From: Caballeronia turbans
GTDB lineage: Bacteria; Pseudomonadota; Gammaproteobacteria; Burkholderiales; Burkholderiaceae
Direction of reading: 5' to 3'
Assembly: GCA_001544655.2 (NCBI GenBank)
Contig: FCOD02000002.1
Span: 124,001 to 188,000, forward strand
DNA length: 64,000 nucleotides
Every line of letters begins with the position of its first letter. Position 1 is the stretch's first letter. The notes beneath the pieces are model-generated. The model saw nothing but the letters and a program-made list of their open reading frames with translations. It was not told where the DNA came from and searched no databases. The position numbers and the translations under genes are program-made. This document shows positions 63,432 to 64,000 of the stretch, one piece after another.

Positions 63432-64000
63432 TCATTCAGTGCCGCAGTCGTTGCAGGTGTTATCGATATACCTGGCGGGCTTTCCGCGCTCCGGCGGGCT
63501 GACCTGCATATAGCCGCCGTCGAGGATGTTATGCCGCACGACGTTCCCGCTATAGTCCACGCCGCCCTCGCCATTGGACCCGCCGGTGATATTGCCGCCG
63601 TTGATCATGCGGTTGCATTCGAGGACGTTGCCGCCGGAGTCCTGCGTGGCGTCGTTGTTCTCGGGACCCATGCGGCAGTTATCGGCCAGATTGTAGGCAA
63701 CGCGTCCTTTGACCGACCCCACCAGCGCAATGCCGTAAAGCGGGCAGTTGGCGAACGAGTTGAACACCAGCACGGCGCCGGTTCCGCCGCCTTGCCCTTC
63801 GGTCTGAAACATCGACTGGCCGAAGAAGTCGCGGAAGCTGTTGCCCGCGAGCGTGAAGTTGTCCACCGCGCCGTTGGTCTGCACAGGAATATCGTAGTGT
63901 CCGGGTTTTTCCCAGTCACGGATGCGGGTCGGATTGGCACCCACGAAGTTGCAGCCGACGAGACTGTTCCCCGTCGACGGACCCTCGAAGTTGAACATGT
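63432..64000 (-). CDS. Right-handed parallel beta-helix protein (N-terminal part beyond window)
   Basis: The 3' ~189 codons of a gene entering from the right edge. The repeated short N-rich turns (LAGNSFRDFFGQSMFQTEG, NSFANCPLYGIALVGSVKG, NVLECNRMINGGNITGGSNG, NVVRHNILDGGYMQVSPP) are typical of pectate-lyase-like or glycan-processing beta-helices. It ends DNTCNDCGTE, where two Cys could cap the helix. Whether the ATG at 63998 is a start cannot be told; the frame stays open to the window end. Convergent with the T6SS block. Confidence 0.7.
   Translation of the reverse strand, partial: MFNFEGPSTGNSLVGCNFVGANPTRIRDWEKPGHYDIPVQTNGAVDNFTLAGNSFRDFFGQSMFQTEGQGGGTGAVLVFNSFANCPLYGIALVGSVKGRVAYNLADNCRMGPENNDATQDSGGNVLECNRMINGGNITGGSNGEGGVDYSGNVVRHNILDGGYMQVSPPERGKPARYIDNTCNDCGTE

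Overview
The window is high-GC DNA with Burkholderiaceae-style gene content. It most resembles Paraburkholderia or Caballeronia, judged from codon use, the 2-aminobenzoyl-CoA cluster, the bcs cellulose genes, a Burkholderia-type T6SS block, and a ~200-bp inverted repeat carrying the 'ctttctttgctgctgcaaagaaag' hairpin. The genus is an inference. I saw no tRNA, rRNA, CRISPR array or intact insertion sequence.

Region 1 (1-10.7 kb, + strand) is a sugar/DHAP block. It starts with the tail of a DJ-1/PfpI protein. A GntR/UTRA regulator with a perfect 18-bp palindrome upstream follows. Then come MtnK, MtnA and a class II aldolase (the DHAP-shunt set), and a complete RbsBAC-like sugar ABC importer. 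After a repeat-rich 730-bp gap lie DhaK- and DhaL-type kinase subunits. The set looks built to import 5-methylthioribose or 5-deoxyribose and cleave it to DHAP plus an aldehyde.

Region 2 (10.7-22.9 kb, mostly - strand) holds a ProP-like MFS transporter, a small exported protein, a DppA-like binding protein, and a compact operon. The operon carries a fused 2-aminobenzoyl-CoA monooxygenase/reductase, SDR, MarR, enoyl-CoA hydratase, acyl-CoA dehydrogenase, thioesterase, RidA and a benzoate-CoA-ligase-family enzyme. This is the aerobic CoA-dependent anthranilate route.

Region 3 (22.9-27.6 kb) begins with two decayed gene remnants (MFS tail, YncE-like propeller). An ACS-family MFS transporter, a malate/L-lactate-dehydrogenase-family oxidoreductase and a divergent LysR regulator follow.

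Region 4 (28.0-43.2 kb, + strand) is a complete bcs locus in the order B-Z-C-E-F-Q-A-G-R/P. It encodes c-di-GMP-controlled cellulose synthesis, export and probable phosphoethanolamine decoration. BcsA has a duplicated N-terminal module and BcsZ has an Asn where I expect the catalytic Asp.

Region 5 (43.2-47.2 kb) has a DUF4239 membrane protein, a DHFR/RibD-like protein, a GDSL lipoprotein, and a kinase-enolase chimeric pseudogene.

Region 6 (47.2-63.2 kb, + strand) is a T6SS block: VgrG with a broken tail, a second vgrG start fused to wreckage of a peptidoglycan-hydrolase effector, an AT-richer exported protein (candidate immunity protein), PAAR, an unknown membrane protein, TssM, TssA, TssF, TssG, TssJ, a three-unit zinc-ribbon protein, a second TssJ, and an OmpA-like lipoprotein. 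Sheath, Hcp, ClpV, TssE, TssK and TssL genes are not in the window. The window ends with a nonsense-mutated exported peptide and the C-terminal part of a beta-helix protein on the - strand.
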